Positions 1 to 7,998 are shown, counted from the first letter of the stretch. The stretch: 38,733 bases of DNA from Firmicutes bacterium CAG:631 (GCA_000433015.1 HF998010.1:108327-147059), one strand, 5' to 3'. A program made the numbers and translations. The notes: a model not told the origin generated them from the sequence alone.

Positions 1-1
1 A

Positions 2-601
2 GTTGAAGCAAGTAATGATTATAATGTGGACTTAGAAAATTATATAAATATGTTTATTTCTTCTGGCTACACACATGTAACTTTAGAACAAGCTTATGAT
101 AGAAATGATGAAATTAATGGAATTCGCTATGGAGCGACTCCTTATTTTAAAGATTACTGGCCAGTGAATAATCCTATAACTGTTACAATATCTTCTTCTA
201 CTCAACAAGGAGTTTCTTATGGTTTATCTACAAAAGATGGGTTTAGTATTGGTGGAAATATTAGTTATGGCTATTCTAAATCCATTACAACAACAGAACC
301 ACAAGTGAGTGCACAATTAGCTCCAAACTTAAAGGAAGCACAATGGTCATATAAAATTAATACAAAAGGTAATTTTAGTTTTGATCAAGAATCAAATTAT
401 ATGTATGAGATTGGCAAAACAGGGAATAATATGATATTTGGGGATGTGCGATTAAAAATTGATTATAAAATAGTGTTTGCAATATATATTCCAAACTTTG
501 GTGGTATTATGTTGCCGGCAAAAGAAGCGGAACACTCTTTAGATTTAATGGTTCGTCCTTCAAATGGTCGAATTTGGGATTTTAGCAATGGAATGATTTG
601 A
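2..601 (+). CDS. C-terminal part of an unrecognised beta-rich protein (5' truncated by window edge)
   Basis: The frame is open to the left window edge and ends in TGA at 599-601, so only the last 199 residues are visible; a GTG at 26 is in frame but has no ribosome site and is not taken as the start. The visible part is rich in Ser, Thr, Tyr, Gly and Asn, has alternating hydrophobic/polar strands (for example a segment around SYGYSKSITTTEPQVS) and no transmembrane helix or sorting signal. That composition suggests an exported or surface beta-structured protein. I do not recognise the family. A small two-helix membrane protein starts 14 bases after its stop and is probably co-transcribed. Confidence 0.6.
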   Translation, partial: VEASNDYNVDLENYINMFISSGYTHVTLEQAYDRNDEINGIRYGATPYFKDYWPVNNPITVTISSSTQQGVSYGLSTKDGFSIGGNISYGYSKSITTTEPQVSAQLAPNLKEAQWSYKINTKGNFSFDQESNYMYEIGKTGNNMIFGDVRLKIDYKIVFAIYIPNFGGIMLPAKEAEHSLDLMVRPSNGRIWDFSNGMI

Positions 602-615
602 AAGGAGAGAACAAA

Positions 616-813
616 ATGGAGAAAAAACTTGCTTTATTAATTTCTTTTTTAGTTTTAATTTTAAGTGCTTTTATTTTAATTGCATCCGCTTCACAAATAT
701 CACCAGGAACAATAGAATCAATTTTAAACGATTTTTTTGATGTTTTTGCATTTATAGTGATTGGCATAGTAGGAATTGTTTATAGTGTTAAAAAAATATT
801 TCAACAATTTTAA
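616..813 (+). CDS. Small two-TM membrane protein, unknown function
   Basis: The 65-aa protein starts at ATG 616, which has an AAAGGAG site 8 bases upstream; a TTG at 598 lies before that site and is rejected. Residues about 5-26 and 42-58 are hydrophobic helices separated by a short polar loop (QISPGTIESILNDF), and the tail is basic (KKIFQQF). It follows the preceding gene by 14 bases and is followed directly by an intrinsic terminator, so it is the last gene of that operon. The topology is like that of small holins or accessory membrane peptides, but nothing in the sequence allows a function to be assigned. Confidence 0.65.
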   Translation: MEKKLALLISFLVLILSAFILIASASQISPGTIESILNDFFDVFAFIVIGIVGIVYSVKKIFQQF

Positions 814-839
814 TTAAAAAGTAAAAATGTTAAAAGTAA

Positions 840-875
840 AAAAGCCTATTAACGATGATGTGTTAATAGGCTTTT
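840..875 (+). terminator. Intrinsic terminator after the small membrane protein
   Basis: A perfect 14-bp stem (840-853 with 862-875) with an 8-base loop. The 3' arm ends in TTTT and AT-rich sequence follows. The A-rich 5' arm would let it act in both directions. Confidence 0.85.
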
Positions 876-961
876 AAATTATTATAACTTTTATTTGTTT
901 TGTTTTATTGCCTTTAACAAATTGTTTTGTTTCCAGTTGTATTCATTTTTTTGGCAACAAA

Positions 962-988
962 AAAACCGCATTTTATACATGCGGTTTT
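962..988 (-). terminator. Intrinsic terminator for the four-TM protein
   Basis: AAAACCGCAT at 962-971 pairs with ATGCGGTTTT at 979-988. On the minus strand the hairpin is followed by a T run (complement of the A run at 955-961). It lies 20 bases past the stop of the minus-strand gene. Confidence 0.85.
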
Positions 989-1007
989 CATCATATAATA
1001 ATAAAAC

Positions 1008-1532
1008 TTATTTTGTATCCATTACTTTAGAAGCAACGAGTAATCCGCCACCAAGGATAGCACTTACTGCAAATAAGATGGATCCAATACCAAGTTTAAA
1101 ATTATATAGATCCATTATATCTTTAAAAGCAGTTCCTTCAGAATCTGTTCCAGCAACCATAACTAATAAAACACAAAGTCCAGCAACAACAGCAACGGCA
1201 CCAGCAGGAATTAGTAAATTTGATTTTTTCATCACAATAGCAACGATAGCTAAAACGATAGCAACAACTAATAAAATAAAAGCTAATAAACCAAAAATAC
1301 TCATGCAACCTTTATAGTCTGTAGATCTATTGGCGCTTTCTCCGCCTCCAGAAAATGTCATTTTTAAAGGTCCACCACCAAATACTAATCCAATTAATGA
1401 AATGCTTATTGTGGCAGTTGCGCCCATTTCTGAAACTTTTTGACTAACTCCTGGTAAAAATAAACATACAATCGCTAAAACGGCAAAAAAAGCTGCAACA
1501 ATTTGCAAAATATTTGAAAGTTTAAGTTTCAT
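1008..1532 (-). CDS. Four-TM membrane protein, unknown function
   Basis: A 174-aa protein with four hydrophobic helices at roughly residues 8-30, 78-101, 106-128 and 146-166. A glycine/serine-rich outer segment (FGGGPLKMTFSGGGESANRS) lies between helices 1 and 2. The ATG is preceded by a GAAAGGGG ribosome site and by a recognisable promoter, and the gene ends at its own terminator, so it is monocistronic. The four-helix layout with a long first extracellular loop is common among uncharacterised Bacillota membrane proteins. No catalytic or transport motif is visible and no function is proposed. Confidence 0.75.
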   Translation of the reverse strand: MKLKLSNILQIVAAFFAVLAIVCLFLPGVSQKVSEMGATATISISLIGLVFGGGPLKMTFSGGGESANRSTDYKGCMSIFGLLAFILLVVAIVLAIVAIVMKKSNLLIPAGAVAVVAGLCVLLVMVAGTDSEGTAFKDIMDLYNFKLGIGSILFAVSAILGGGLLVASKVMDTK

Positions 1533-1568
1533 TTTGTATTTCCCCTTTCATACACTTTTTAACTTCCA

Positions 1569-1596
1569 TTTATAAGAATAATACAAAAAGTATCAA
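1569..1596 (-). promoter_or_regulatory. Promoter of the four-TM protein
   Basis: On the minus strand TTGATA (1591-1596), a 16-base spacer, then TATAAA (1569-1574), 37 bases upstream of the start codon. Confidence 0.6.
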
Positions 1597-1659
1597 AAAG
1601 CAAGCAAATTTATTTCACTAAAAAATTATATTTTATTCAAAAAAAGTTAAAATAAAATT

Positions 1660-1688
1660 AAAAAACGATCTTTTTCGACCGTTTTTTT
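1660..1688. terminator. Intrinsic terminator after ferredoxin
   Basis: AAAAACG (1661-1667) pairs with CGTTTTT (1680-1686), with two or three further pairs inside. Seven T's follow on the plus strand and A/T runs on the minus strand. It lies 27 bases beyond the ferredoxin stop and is the only candidate terminator for that gene. Confidence 0.65.
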
Positions 1689-1714
1689 AACTTATTTAGA
1701 ATATAACGAAACTT

Positions 1715-1894
1715 CTATTCAATAACAATTGCAGAAACAGGGCAACTAGCAGCAGCTTCTTCAACTGAACTATCTACTTCATCACTGATTACTTCTGCTT
1801 TTTCACCTGATGCATCAAATGCAAATACTGCAGATGCTAAACTAACACACATTCCGCAACCGATACAAGTATCTTCAACTCTAACTTTTGCCAT
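1715..1894 (-). CDS. Short [4Fe-4S] ferredoxin
   Basis: A 59-aa protein that is easily missed because of its length. It starts MAKVRVEDTCIGCGMC: CIGCGMC gives three cysteines in Cx2Cx2C spacing, and a fourth sits near the C-terminus in SCPVSAI. This is the single-cluster ferredoxin pattern of Thermotoga/Clostridium-type proteins of about 60 residues, small acidic electron carriers in the cytoplasm. The middle is acidic (EVISDEVDSSVEEAA), as expected. A GGAGGA site precedes the ATG and a strong promoter lies just upstream, so it is a single-gene unit. Several enzymes in the window carry iron-sulfur clusters and need electrons (RimO, YhcC, the RlmN-like protein), but a direct partnership cannot be read from position. 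Confidence 0.93.
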   Translation of the reverse strand: MAKVRVEDTCIGCGMCVSLASAVFAFDASGEKAEVISDEVDSSVEEAAASCPVSAIVIE

Positions 1895-1919
1895 TTTTCA
1901 TTCCTCCAATTCATTTTCT

Positions 1920-1947
1920 ATTATAGCCTATTTTTAAAAAAAATCAA
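1920..1947 (-). promoter_or_regulatory. Ferredoxin promoter
   Basis: Minus strand TTGATT (1942-1947), 16-base spacer, consensus TATAAT (1920-1925), 25 bases before the ferredoxin ATG. Confidence 0.75.
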
Positions 1948-2012
1948 TCTTTTATCTATTTCTATTTTTTTAACAATCCGTTAAAATAAAAATAGAAAGA
2001 AGGTTCATAAAA

Positions 2013-2924
2013 ATGTTGATACAAATTAATCCTGTTGTTCAAAAAGCACTTCAAGAAAAGAAACCTGTTGTTGCTTTAGAATCAACCATTATTTCACATG
2101 GAATGCCTTATCCTGAAAATGTTAAAACGGCTTTAGAAGTTGAAAGAATTGTTTTAGAAAACGGAGCGGTTCCTGCAACCATTGGCATTATAGATGGGGT
2201 TGCCATTATTGGAATGACAAAAGAACAAATTGAACAATTTGGACAAAGAAAAGGAATTGTTAAAGCAAGTAAAAGAGACTTGCCCATTATTATGGCCCAA
2301 AAATTATGGGGTGCAACAACTGTTGCAACAACCATGTTTTTTGCATCTAAAGCCAACATTGAAATTTTTGTAACGGGTGGTATTGGTGGTGTTCATAAAA
2401 ATGCGCAACAAACATTTGATATTAGTGCGGATTTACAAGAATTAGCTTCTACAAATGTAAGTGTCGTTTGTGCAGGAGCAAAAGCCATTTTAGATTTGCC
2501 ATTAACTTTGGAATATTTAGAGACTTTTGGTGTGCCGGTTATCGGCTATCAAAGTGATGAATTAGCTGCTTTTTATAGTGTTTCTAGTGGACTAAAAATT
2601 GATGCAGCAATGAAAGATGAAAAAGAAATCGCTCAAGTGATTCATGCTAAAAGAAAATTAAATATTTCAGGGGGAATTTTAATTTCTAATCCAATTCCTG
2701 CAAAAGATGCAATTCCTAACGCAGTGATTAATGAATACATTGATCAAGCTTTAAAGGAAGCTAACGCAAAGGGGATTAAAGGAAAAGAGGTCACACCATT
2801 TTTATTACAAAACATTGTCTTAAAAACAAAAGGTGAAAGTTTAAAAGCAAATATCGCTTTAATTTATAATAATGCTAAAATTGGTGCAAGAATTGCTTGT
2901 GAATACAATAAATTACAACATTAG
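2013..2924 (+). CDS. psuG: Pseudouridine-5'-phosphate glycosidase
   Basis: The 303-aa protein matches the PsuG/IndA/YeiN family along its length: the N-terminal VVALESTIISHGMPYPEN motif, GAVPATIGIIDG, the Lys-bearing KASKRDL segment, FVTGGIGGVHK, and the C-terminal GKEVTPFLLQ. The enzyme reversibly splits pseudouridine 5'-phosphate into ribose 5-phosphate and uracil in the cytoplasm, in pseudouridine breakdown. The start ATG has an AAGAAGG site. The usual partner kinase PsuK is not adjacent, so the substrate must be phosphorylated by an enzyme encoded elsewhere. The gene stands alone between the divergent ferredoxin gene and the HPt/ATPase gene. Confidence 0.95.
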   Translation: MLIQINPVVQKALQEKKPVVALESTIISHGMPYPENVKTALEVERIVLENGAVPATIGIIDGVAIIGMTKEQIEQFGQRKGIVKASKRDLPIIMAQKLWGATTVATTMFFASKANIEIFVTGGIGGVHKNAQQTFDISADLQELASTNVSVVCAGAKAILDLPLTLEYLETFGVPVIGYQSDELAAFYSVSSGLKIDAAMKDEKEIAQVIHAKRKLNISGGILISNPIPAKDAIPNAVINEYIDQALKEANAKGIKGKEVTPFLLQNIVLKTKGESLKANIALIYNNAKIGARIACEYNKLQH

Positions 2925-3015
2925 ACAAAAACTCCAAAAATAACCCTCTTTGTCGATGAAATATTTATTATTTTAACAGGTTTATAGGTTCAGTTTTTAA
3001 AAATATTATTAAAAT

Positions 3016-3057
3016 AGAATCTGCTGAAAGGGAGAACAGATTATGGTAGCAGATTCT
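3016..3057 (+). promoter_or_regulatory. Hairpin enclosing the ribosome site and start codon
   Basis: AGAATCTGCT (3016-3025) is perfectly complementary to AGCAGATTCT (3048-3057). The 22-base loop holds the GGGAG ribosome site and the ATG at 3043, and six T's follow the 3' arm. AATCTG can alternatively pair with CAGATT at 3037-3042. Either fold would restrict translation initiation, and the T run makes it resemble an attenuator inside the reading frame. Confidence 0.5.
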
Positions 3058-3906
3058 TTTTTTATTGAATGTTTATTCAAGGATTACCAACGATTAAAAA
3101 TGTTAAATCAACTTTTATCAGATGAAGATAATCTATCTCAAATGGAAGTGGATGATATTTTAGAAGAAAGTTTTCGATTAATTCATACGATTAAAGGAAC
3201 ATTAGGATTTTTAAAATACAATAAAGAGATGCAAAAGGTACATGAATTAGAAAGTTATTATCTTCAATTAATTAAACATCCCACCAATAAAGATGAGATA
3301 TATTATTCGAATTTAAAGGTTGAACAAGCTTTAACACTTGTTTTAGAAAAAGTACCCCATGATAATGAACAATTTCAATATATTGATTTAAATGAGTTGT
3401 TATGTTCTATTAAACAAGAAATGGACAAGCAAAATCAAATGGAAGGAAAAGATATTCAAATTATTGTCATTGCAAGTGAAGGGAAAATACATCAAAGTGT
3501 TGCAAAAGATGTTTATCAATTAACCTATCAAATTTTAAAAAATGCAATTGCTCATGGTTATTTTCATAAAAAAATGATTATTAAAATGAATGGGACGATG
3601 ACATCTTCTCATTTAAAATTAAAAATTACCAATGATGGGTTAACGATTGATTATTTTCAATTATTAAAAGAAGCAAAAAATAAAACGCAATCTTTTAATT
3701 CTTTAGAAGAAGTTGTTTTTTTAAATCAAGTGACGACAAAATCGGTTCGTGATGAAATGGCCGGTAGTGGAATGGGACTAAGTGTTGTTCAAAAAATTGT
3801 AGAAAAATATCGAGGAAAAATTAAAATTTTGAATCAGGAAGATTTGACAGGATTTTATTTGGATCTTCCCTTAAAAGAGGCTTTTGACTTTTTAAAACAA
3901 CAATAG
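3043..3906 (+). CDS. CheA-like HPt plus ATPase protein lacking dimerisation and CheW domains
   Basis: The 287-aa protein has an N-terminal histidine phosphotransfer helix bundle (about 1-100) with the phospho-acceptor motif LIHTIKGTLGFLKY, His48. A CheA-type HATPase domain follows (about 120-275): N box LKNAIAHG (Asn167), a G1 region ITNDGLTID, an F-box-like VFLNQVTTKSV and a G2 box GSGMGLSVVQ. CheA kinases are normally 600 or more residues with P2, dimerisation and CheW-like domains, all absent here. The first Asp of the G1 DxGxG box reads Asn197 and its second Gly reads Thr, so ATP hydrolysis may be weak or lost. No chemotaxis gene is nearby. It could be a miniature kinase or a phosphotransfer/anti-sigma-type regulator. 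The family assignment is good; activity is uncertain. Confidence 0.8.
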   Translation: MVADSFFIECLFKDYQRLKMLNQLLSDEDNLSQMEVDDILEESFRLIHTIKGTLGFLKYNKEMQKVHELESYYLQLIKHPTNKDEIYYSNLKVEQALTLVLEKVPHDNEQFQYIDLNELLCSIKQEMDKQNQMEGKDIQIIVIASEGKIHQSVAKDVYQLTYQILKNAIAHGYFHKKMIIKMNGTMTSSHLKLKITNDGLTIDYFQLLKEAKNKTQSFNSLEEVVFLNQVTTKSVRDEMAGSGMGLSVVQKIVEKYRGKIKILNQEDLTGFYLDLPLKEAFDFLKQQ

Positions 3907-3929
3907 TACAATACTATTGTTATTTTTTT
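3899..3929 (+). terminator. Intrinsic terminator of the HPt/ATPase gene
   Basis: AACAATAGTA (3899-3908) and TACTATTGTT (3912-3921) form a 10-bp stem with a 3-base loop, followed by ATTTTTTT. The gene's TAG stop lies inside the 5' arm. Confidence 0.9.
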
Positions 3930-3947
3930 ATAGTTGGAGGATTAAAA

Positions 3948-5141
3948 ATGAAAAAAATATTTGCTGTAAATGCAGGCAGTTCATCCTTAAAATTTCAAAT
4001 TATTGAAATGCCTGAAGAAGAAGTGATTACTGTTGGACAAGTAGAAAGAATTGGGTTTGATGATTCCATTTTTTCTATTACTTTTGAAAACCATACACAA
4101 AAAACAATTTTACCGGTAAAAACTCAAAAAGATGCTGTTCAATTGGTTTTAAAAACAGTATTGGAAATGGGGATTGTAAAAAATTTAGATGAAATTAAAG
4201 GTGTGGGCCATCGTGTTGTTCAAGGGGGAGAATTTTTTGATAAAACAGTTGTGGTTACCCCTGAAGTAGTGGAAAAAATTGATTATTTGGCTCAATTTGC
4301 TCCTTTACATAATAAAGCAAATTTAGAAGGCTATAAAGCTTTCCATGAATTATTACCGAATGTCATTCATACCGTTGTTTTTGATACGGCATTCCATCAA
4401 ACCATGGAAGAACAAAACTATATTTTTCCAATTCCCTATCATTATTATAAAGATTATGCGATTCGTCGTTATGGAGCACATGGAACTTCTCATAAATATA
4501 TTGCTTCTGTCGTTGAAGAATTGCTTGGTACAAAAGAATATAAATTAATTTCTTGCCATTTAGGATCTGGCGCTTCTCTTTGTGCCATTAAAAATGGGAA
4601 ATGTATTGATACATCCATGGGCTTTACACCTTTAGGTGGAATTATGATGGGAACTCGTTGTGGTGATGTTGATCCTTCAGCAATCCTTTATATGATGGAA
4701 AAAGAAAATTTAACTCCAGCTCAAATGAATCATATTTTAAATAAAGAATCTGGATTACTTGGCGTTTCAGGCCGTTCTAGTGATATGCGTGATATTGATA
4801 AAGGAATTGCAGCTGATGAACATCAATCCCTATTAGCACAAAAATTATATTGTACAAGAGTAGCACAATTTATCGGTTCATATTTTGTTGAATTAGGTGG
4901 ATGTGATGCTTTAGTTTTTACAGCAGGAGTTGGTGAAAATTCAAAAAGTACAAGAAGTCGTTTATTGCCTATAATTTCTGAAGCATTAGGCATTGAAGTA
5001 GATGAAAGTCAAGCAATAGATGTTAAACATGGTCAATTAATTTCAACAAAGAATTCAAAAGTGAAAGTCTATATTATCCCTACAAATGAAGAATTAATGA
5101 TTGCGAGAGATACCTATGAATTGGTGCAACAAAACGGATAA
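3948..5141 (+). CDS. ackA: Acetate kinase
   Basis: The 397-aa length and sequence are typical of AckA: the N-terminal phosphate-binding VNAGSSSLKFQI, VGHRVVQGG, DTAFHQTM, YGAHGTSHKY, SCHLGSGASL, the signature GGIMMGTRCGDVDPS, and FTAGVGENS near the end. It interconverts acetyl phosphate plus ADP with acetate plus ATP, the substrate-level ATP step of acetate fermentation in the cytoplasm. GGAGG precedes the ATG. Phosphotransacetylase is not adjacent. It heads an apparent operon with nrnA (overlapping), rimO and the PemK-type gene. The terminator just upstream suggests that its own promoter is in the short gap 3922-3947 or within the preceding gene. Confidence 0.97.
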   Translation: MKKIFAVNAGSSSLKFQIIEMPEEEVITVGQVERIGFDDSIFSITFENHTQKTILPVKTQKDAVQLVLKTVLEMGIVKNLDEIKGVGHRVVQGGEFFDKTVVVTPEVVEKIDYLAQFAPLHNKANLEGYKAFHELLPNVIHTVVFDTAFHQTMEEQNYIFPIPYHYYKDYAIRRYGAHGTSHKYIASVVEELLGTKEYKLISCHLGSGASLCAIKNGKCIDTSMGFTPLGGIMMGTRCGDVDPSAILYMMEKENLTPAQMNHILNKESGLLGVSGRSSDMRDIDKGIAADEHQSLLAQKLYCTRVAQFIGSYFVELGGCDALVFTAGVGENSKSTRSRLLPIISEALGIEVDESQAIDVKHGQLISTKNSKVKVYIIPTNEELMIARDTYELVQQNG

Positions 5142-6087
5142 AAGATATGCTTCTATTTTAAAAGCAATTAAAAAATATGATACGATTATTATTCTCCGCC
5201 ATGAAATGCCTGATTTTGATGCATCAGGAAGTCAATTTGGTTTAAAATCTTGGATTTTACATCATTTTCCTACTAAAAAGGTTTATGCTCTAGGTGAAAA
5301 TCACAAATATTTTAGCGAAGATAATTCCTTATATCCAAAAACAGATATTTTATTAAAGCAACCTAAAGACTATTTAGTTTTTATATTAGATGTCGCTAAT
5401 TTTGATCGCATTGATGGAAAAGAAATCATTCAAAATGCTAGTTATACCATTAAAATCGATCATCACATTTTTGTGGAATCTTTTGGGAATATAGAAATCG
5501 TTAAAACAGATTATAGTGCAGCTTGTGAATTAATTGCAGAAATGTTACTCAGTTTTAAAAAATACAAAATGAATCAAGAAGCAGCCTATTATTTATATAG
5601 TGGTCTTGTTGGAGATAATGGACGTTTTCAATATAGTTCTACTAGTCAAAGATCTTTTGAAATTGCAGCACAATTGATTCACACAGGAATTGATTTTACC
5701 GATATTTATGAAAAAATGTATACTAAAAATTTAGAAGATATTAAAATTTTAAAATATTTATATAATCATTATCAAATTTCAAAACATGGAGTCATTTATA
5801 CCCATACAGATAAAAAAGCTTTAGAAAAATTAGGTGTTGAAAGAGAAAAAATGAAAGCTTATGTCAATTTGTTTTCTGGGTATAAAGAATCTAGAATCTG
5901 GGTTAGTTTTACAGAAGATGCTGAAAAAAATATTTGGATGGTTAGTATTCGTAGTCGTAAAATTCCTATCAATATGGTAGCTGAAAGGCATCATGGTGGC
6001 GGACATGCCAATGCCTCTGGAGCAAGGGTTGAAACCTATGAAGAAACGATGCAAATCATTCAAGAATTAGATGATTTATTAAAATAA
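5116..6087 (+). CDS. nrnA: DHH-family phosphoesterase, NrnA-type nanoRNase/pAp phosphatase
   Basis: The 323-aa protein starts at ATG 5116, which overlaps the ackA end by 26 bases and has GAGAGA upstream; a TTG five codons earlier is less likely. The DHH domain has RHEMPDFDASGSQ (His29, Asp33, Asp35), LDVANFDR (Asp92) and the IDHH motif (Asp115-His117), all metal ligands. The C-terminal DHHA1 domain ends with GGGHANASGA. Family members degrade 2-5 nt RNA remnants and hydrolyse pAp, using Mn2+. The length matches B. subtilis NrnA (about 313 aa). Translational coupling to ackA is likely; rimO follows after 12 bases. Confidence 0.92.
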   Translation: MNWCNKTDKRYASILKAIKKYDTIIILRHEMPDFDASGSQFGLKSWILHHFPTKKVYALGENHKYFSEDNSLYPKTDILLKQPKDYLVFILDVANFDRIDGKEIIQNASYTIKIDHHIFVESFGNIEIVKTDYSAACELIAEMLLSFKKYKMNQEAAYYLYSGLVGDNGRFQYSSTSQRSFEIAAQLIHTGIDFTDIYEKMYTKNLEDIKILKYLYNHYQISKHGVIYTHTDKKALEKLGVEREKMKAYVNLFSGYKESRIWVSFTEDAEKNIWMVSIRSRKIPINMVAERHHGGGHANASGARVETYEETMQIIQELDDLLK

Positions 6088-6099
6088 AGGAAGATTTGT

Positions 6100-7392
6100 A
6101 TGAAAATTGGAATGATTTCACTAGGATGTGCAAAAAATCTTGTCGATAGTGAATGGATTTTAGGGATGTTAAAAAAAGATGGGCATGAAATTGTTGGACA
6201 AATTCAAGAGGCAGATGCGCTTTTCATTAATACTTGCGGATTTATTAATGATGCTAAAAAAGAATCCATTCAAACAATATTAGAAGCTATACAACAAAAG
6301 AAAGAATCGACTTATTTAATTGTAATTGGATGTCTTGCCAAACGATATAAAGAAGAATTACAAAAAGAAATTCCAGAAATTGATTTAATTATTGGTGTTG
6401 ATGAATATGAACAAATCGGTCATCTTTTAAATCAACTTTTGCATTCAAAATTATCAACAACTTGGGATATCAATGATCGCGTTTTGACCTCTTATTTACC
6501 TTATGCTTATTTAAAAATTGGCGAAGGATGTTCCAATTGTTGTGCCTATTGTGCCATTCCTTTGATTCGTGGACCTTATTATAGTTATCCAAAAGAAAAT
6601 ATTTTAAAAGAAGCACATCATTTAATTAATATGGGTATAAAAGAACTTGTTATCATTGCTCAAGATACAACCCGTTATGGTAAAGATTTGTATACAAATT
6701 ATTTCTTAGAAGATTTATTAGAAGAAATAGCACAAATCAATCCAAATGTTTATATTCGATTATTATATTTATATCCTGATCGAATTACCGATAGATTGAT
6801 TCAAATTTTTAAAAAATACGATAACATTTTTCCTTATTTTGATATTCCTATTCAACATAGTAGTGATGTTTTATTAAAAGCAATGAATCGAACGGGAAAT
6901 AGAAAAATTTATTTAGATGTCATTCAAAAAATAAAAAAAGAAATTCCTCAAGCTATTTTAAGAACGACAATTATTGTCGGATTCCCAAATGAAACGGAAC
7001 AAGACTTTTTGGACATCCAAGAATTCTTAAAAGAAGTGGAATTCGATCATGTGGGTATATTCACTTATTCTAATGAAGAAAACACCAAAGCATATGAACT
7101 CAAAAATAAAATTCCTAAAAGAATTGCTAATCAAAGAAAAAAAGAACTATTACTTTTACAACAAAAAATTTCACTCAAAAAAAATCAAAATCGTATAAAT
7201 CAAACACATCTTGTTTTAATTGAAGACTATGATGGTAATAATTATTATGGTCGCAGTTATGTTTATGCTCCTGATGATGTCGATGGCAAAGTGATTATTA
7301 AAAGCAAGAAAAAACTTTTTATTGGTGATGAAGTTCTTGTAAAAATCACAAAAGCCTATGCATATGATATAGAAGGAGAAGCTCAAGTTTAA
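6100..7392 (+). CDS. rimO: Ribosomal protein S12 methylthiotransferase RimO
   Basis: The 430-aa protein has the three MTTase domains. The N-terminal UPF0004 domain has cysteines Cys10 (SLGCAKNLVDSE, the RimO signature), Cys46 (INTCGF) and Cys78 (IGCLAK) for one [4Fe-4S] cluster. The radical-SAM core has Cys144-x3-Cys148-x2-Cys151 for the second, and the C-terminal TRAM domain spans about 365-430. RimO adds a methylthio group to an Asp of ribosomal protein S12 in the decoding centre. SLGCAKNLVDSE distinguishes it from the tRNA enzymes MiaB and MtaB. It sits mid-operon, 12 bases after nrnA and 20 before the PemK-type gene. Confidence 0.95.
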   Translation: MKIGMISLGCAKNLVDSEWILGMLKKDGHEIVGQIQEADALFINTCGFINDAKKESIQTILEAIQQKKESTYLIVIGCLAKRYKEELQKEIPEIDLIIGVDEYEQIGHLLNQLLHSKLSTTWDINDRVLTSYLPYAYLKIGEGCSNCCAYCAIPLIRGPYYSYPKENILKEAHHLINMGIKELVIIAQDTTRYGKDLYTNYFLEDLLEEIAQINPNVYIRLLYLYPDRITDRLIQIFKKYDNIFPYFDIPIQHSSDVLLKAMNRTGNRKIYLDVIQKIKKEIPQAILRTTIIVGFPNETEQDFLDIQEFLKEVEFDHVGIFTYSNEENTKAYELKNKIPKRIANQRKKELLLLQQKISLKKNQNRINQTHLVLIEDYDGNNYYGRSYVYAPDDVDGKVIIKSKKKLFIGDEVLVKITKAYAYDIEGEAQV

Positions 7393-7412
7393 AATAAGAA
7401 GGTGATGTTTGT

Positions 7413-7955
7413 TTGAAGTTTCAAAGCGATCTGAAAGCAAAACAAAAATTTTTAAAGATTACTAGAAATATTGAAAAAAAATTAGCAAGTATTGATTCTG
7501 AAGTAGCTTTAGAATTTGTAGATTGGTTTGAAAGAAAAGCTACTTATTTAAAACAAACATCACAAAAAAGTAGTTATTGTCCTCAACCCGATGACTTGCA
7601 AAAGGGAGATGTTGTATGGGTTGAATTTGGCATTAATGTGGGGACAGAATTGTCCGATCGAAATAAAAAAGGACATTATGCTGTCGTTTGGGCAATTGAT
7701 TTAGGAAATGTCATTGTAATCCCTTTATCTAGTAAACCCATCCAAGGTTCAAAATTATCTTTAGATTTGGGAGTCATTGAATCTTTAAATATAGACAATC
7801 ATTCGAATGCACATTCTTATTTAAAACTAGATGCAATCCGATCAATTTGTAAAAGAAGAATTAATCGAATGAGCAAACAAGAAAGTGGTAAAATTACACT
7901 AAATGATGAAACCATCAATAGAATTCGTACATTTATGCAAGAAAATTTCATATAA
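7413..7955 (+). CDS. PemK/MazF-family protein with N-terminal extension
   Basis: The 180-aa protein begins at TTG 7413 behind an AAGAAGGTGAT site; the nearby ATG at 7404 runs into a stop after three codons. Residues about 1-60 form a charged helical extension. The rest is a PemK/MazF SH3-like fold: KGDVVWVEFGINVGTELSDRN, HYAVVWAIDLGNVIVIPLSS and LKLDAIRSICKRRI. Family members are mRNA-cleaving toxins normally paired with a small antitoxin gene directly upstream. Here the upstream gene is rimO and no antitoxin is visible, so it may be an orphan toxin, be inhibited by its own N-terminus, or serve as a housekeeping RNase. It is the last gene of the ackA operon. Confidence 0.8.
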   Translation: MKFQSDLKAKQKFLKITRNIEKKLASIDSEVALEFVDWFERKATYLKQTSQKSSYCPQPDDLQKGDVVWVEFGINVGTELSDRNKKGHYAVVWAIDLGNVIVIPLSSKPIQGSKLSLDLGVIESLNIDNHSNAHSYLKLDAIRSICKRRINRMSKQESGKITLNDETINRIRTFMQENFI

Positions 7956-7958
7956 GTT

Positions 7959-7987
7959 TTGACAAAACGGGCAAATATGGGTAAAAT
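7959..7987 (+). promoter_or_regulatory. tRNA-Thr promoter with an inverted repeat across the -10
   Basis: Consensus TTGACA (7959-7964), 17-base spacer, TAAAAT (7982-7987), 11 bases before the tRNA. GGCAAATAT (7970-7978) and ATATTTGCC (7989-7997) form a perfect 9-bp inverted repeat around the -10 box. Confidence 0.85.
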
Positions 7988-7998
7988 AATATTTGCCT

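Noticed and set aside
895..1317. 140-codon plus-strand frame
   Set aside because: Antisense to the four-TM protein and begins across a terminator.
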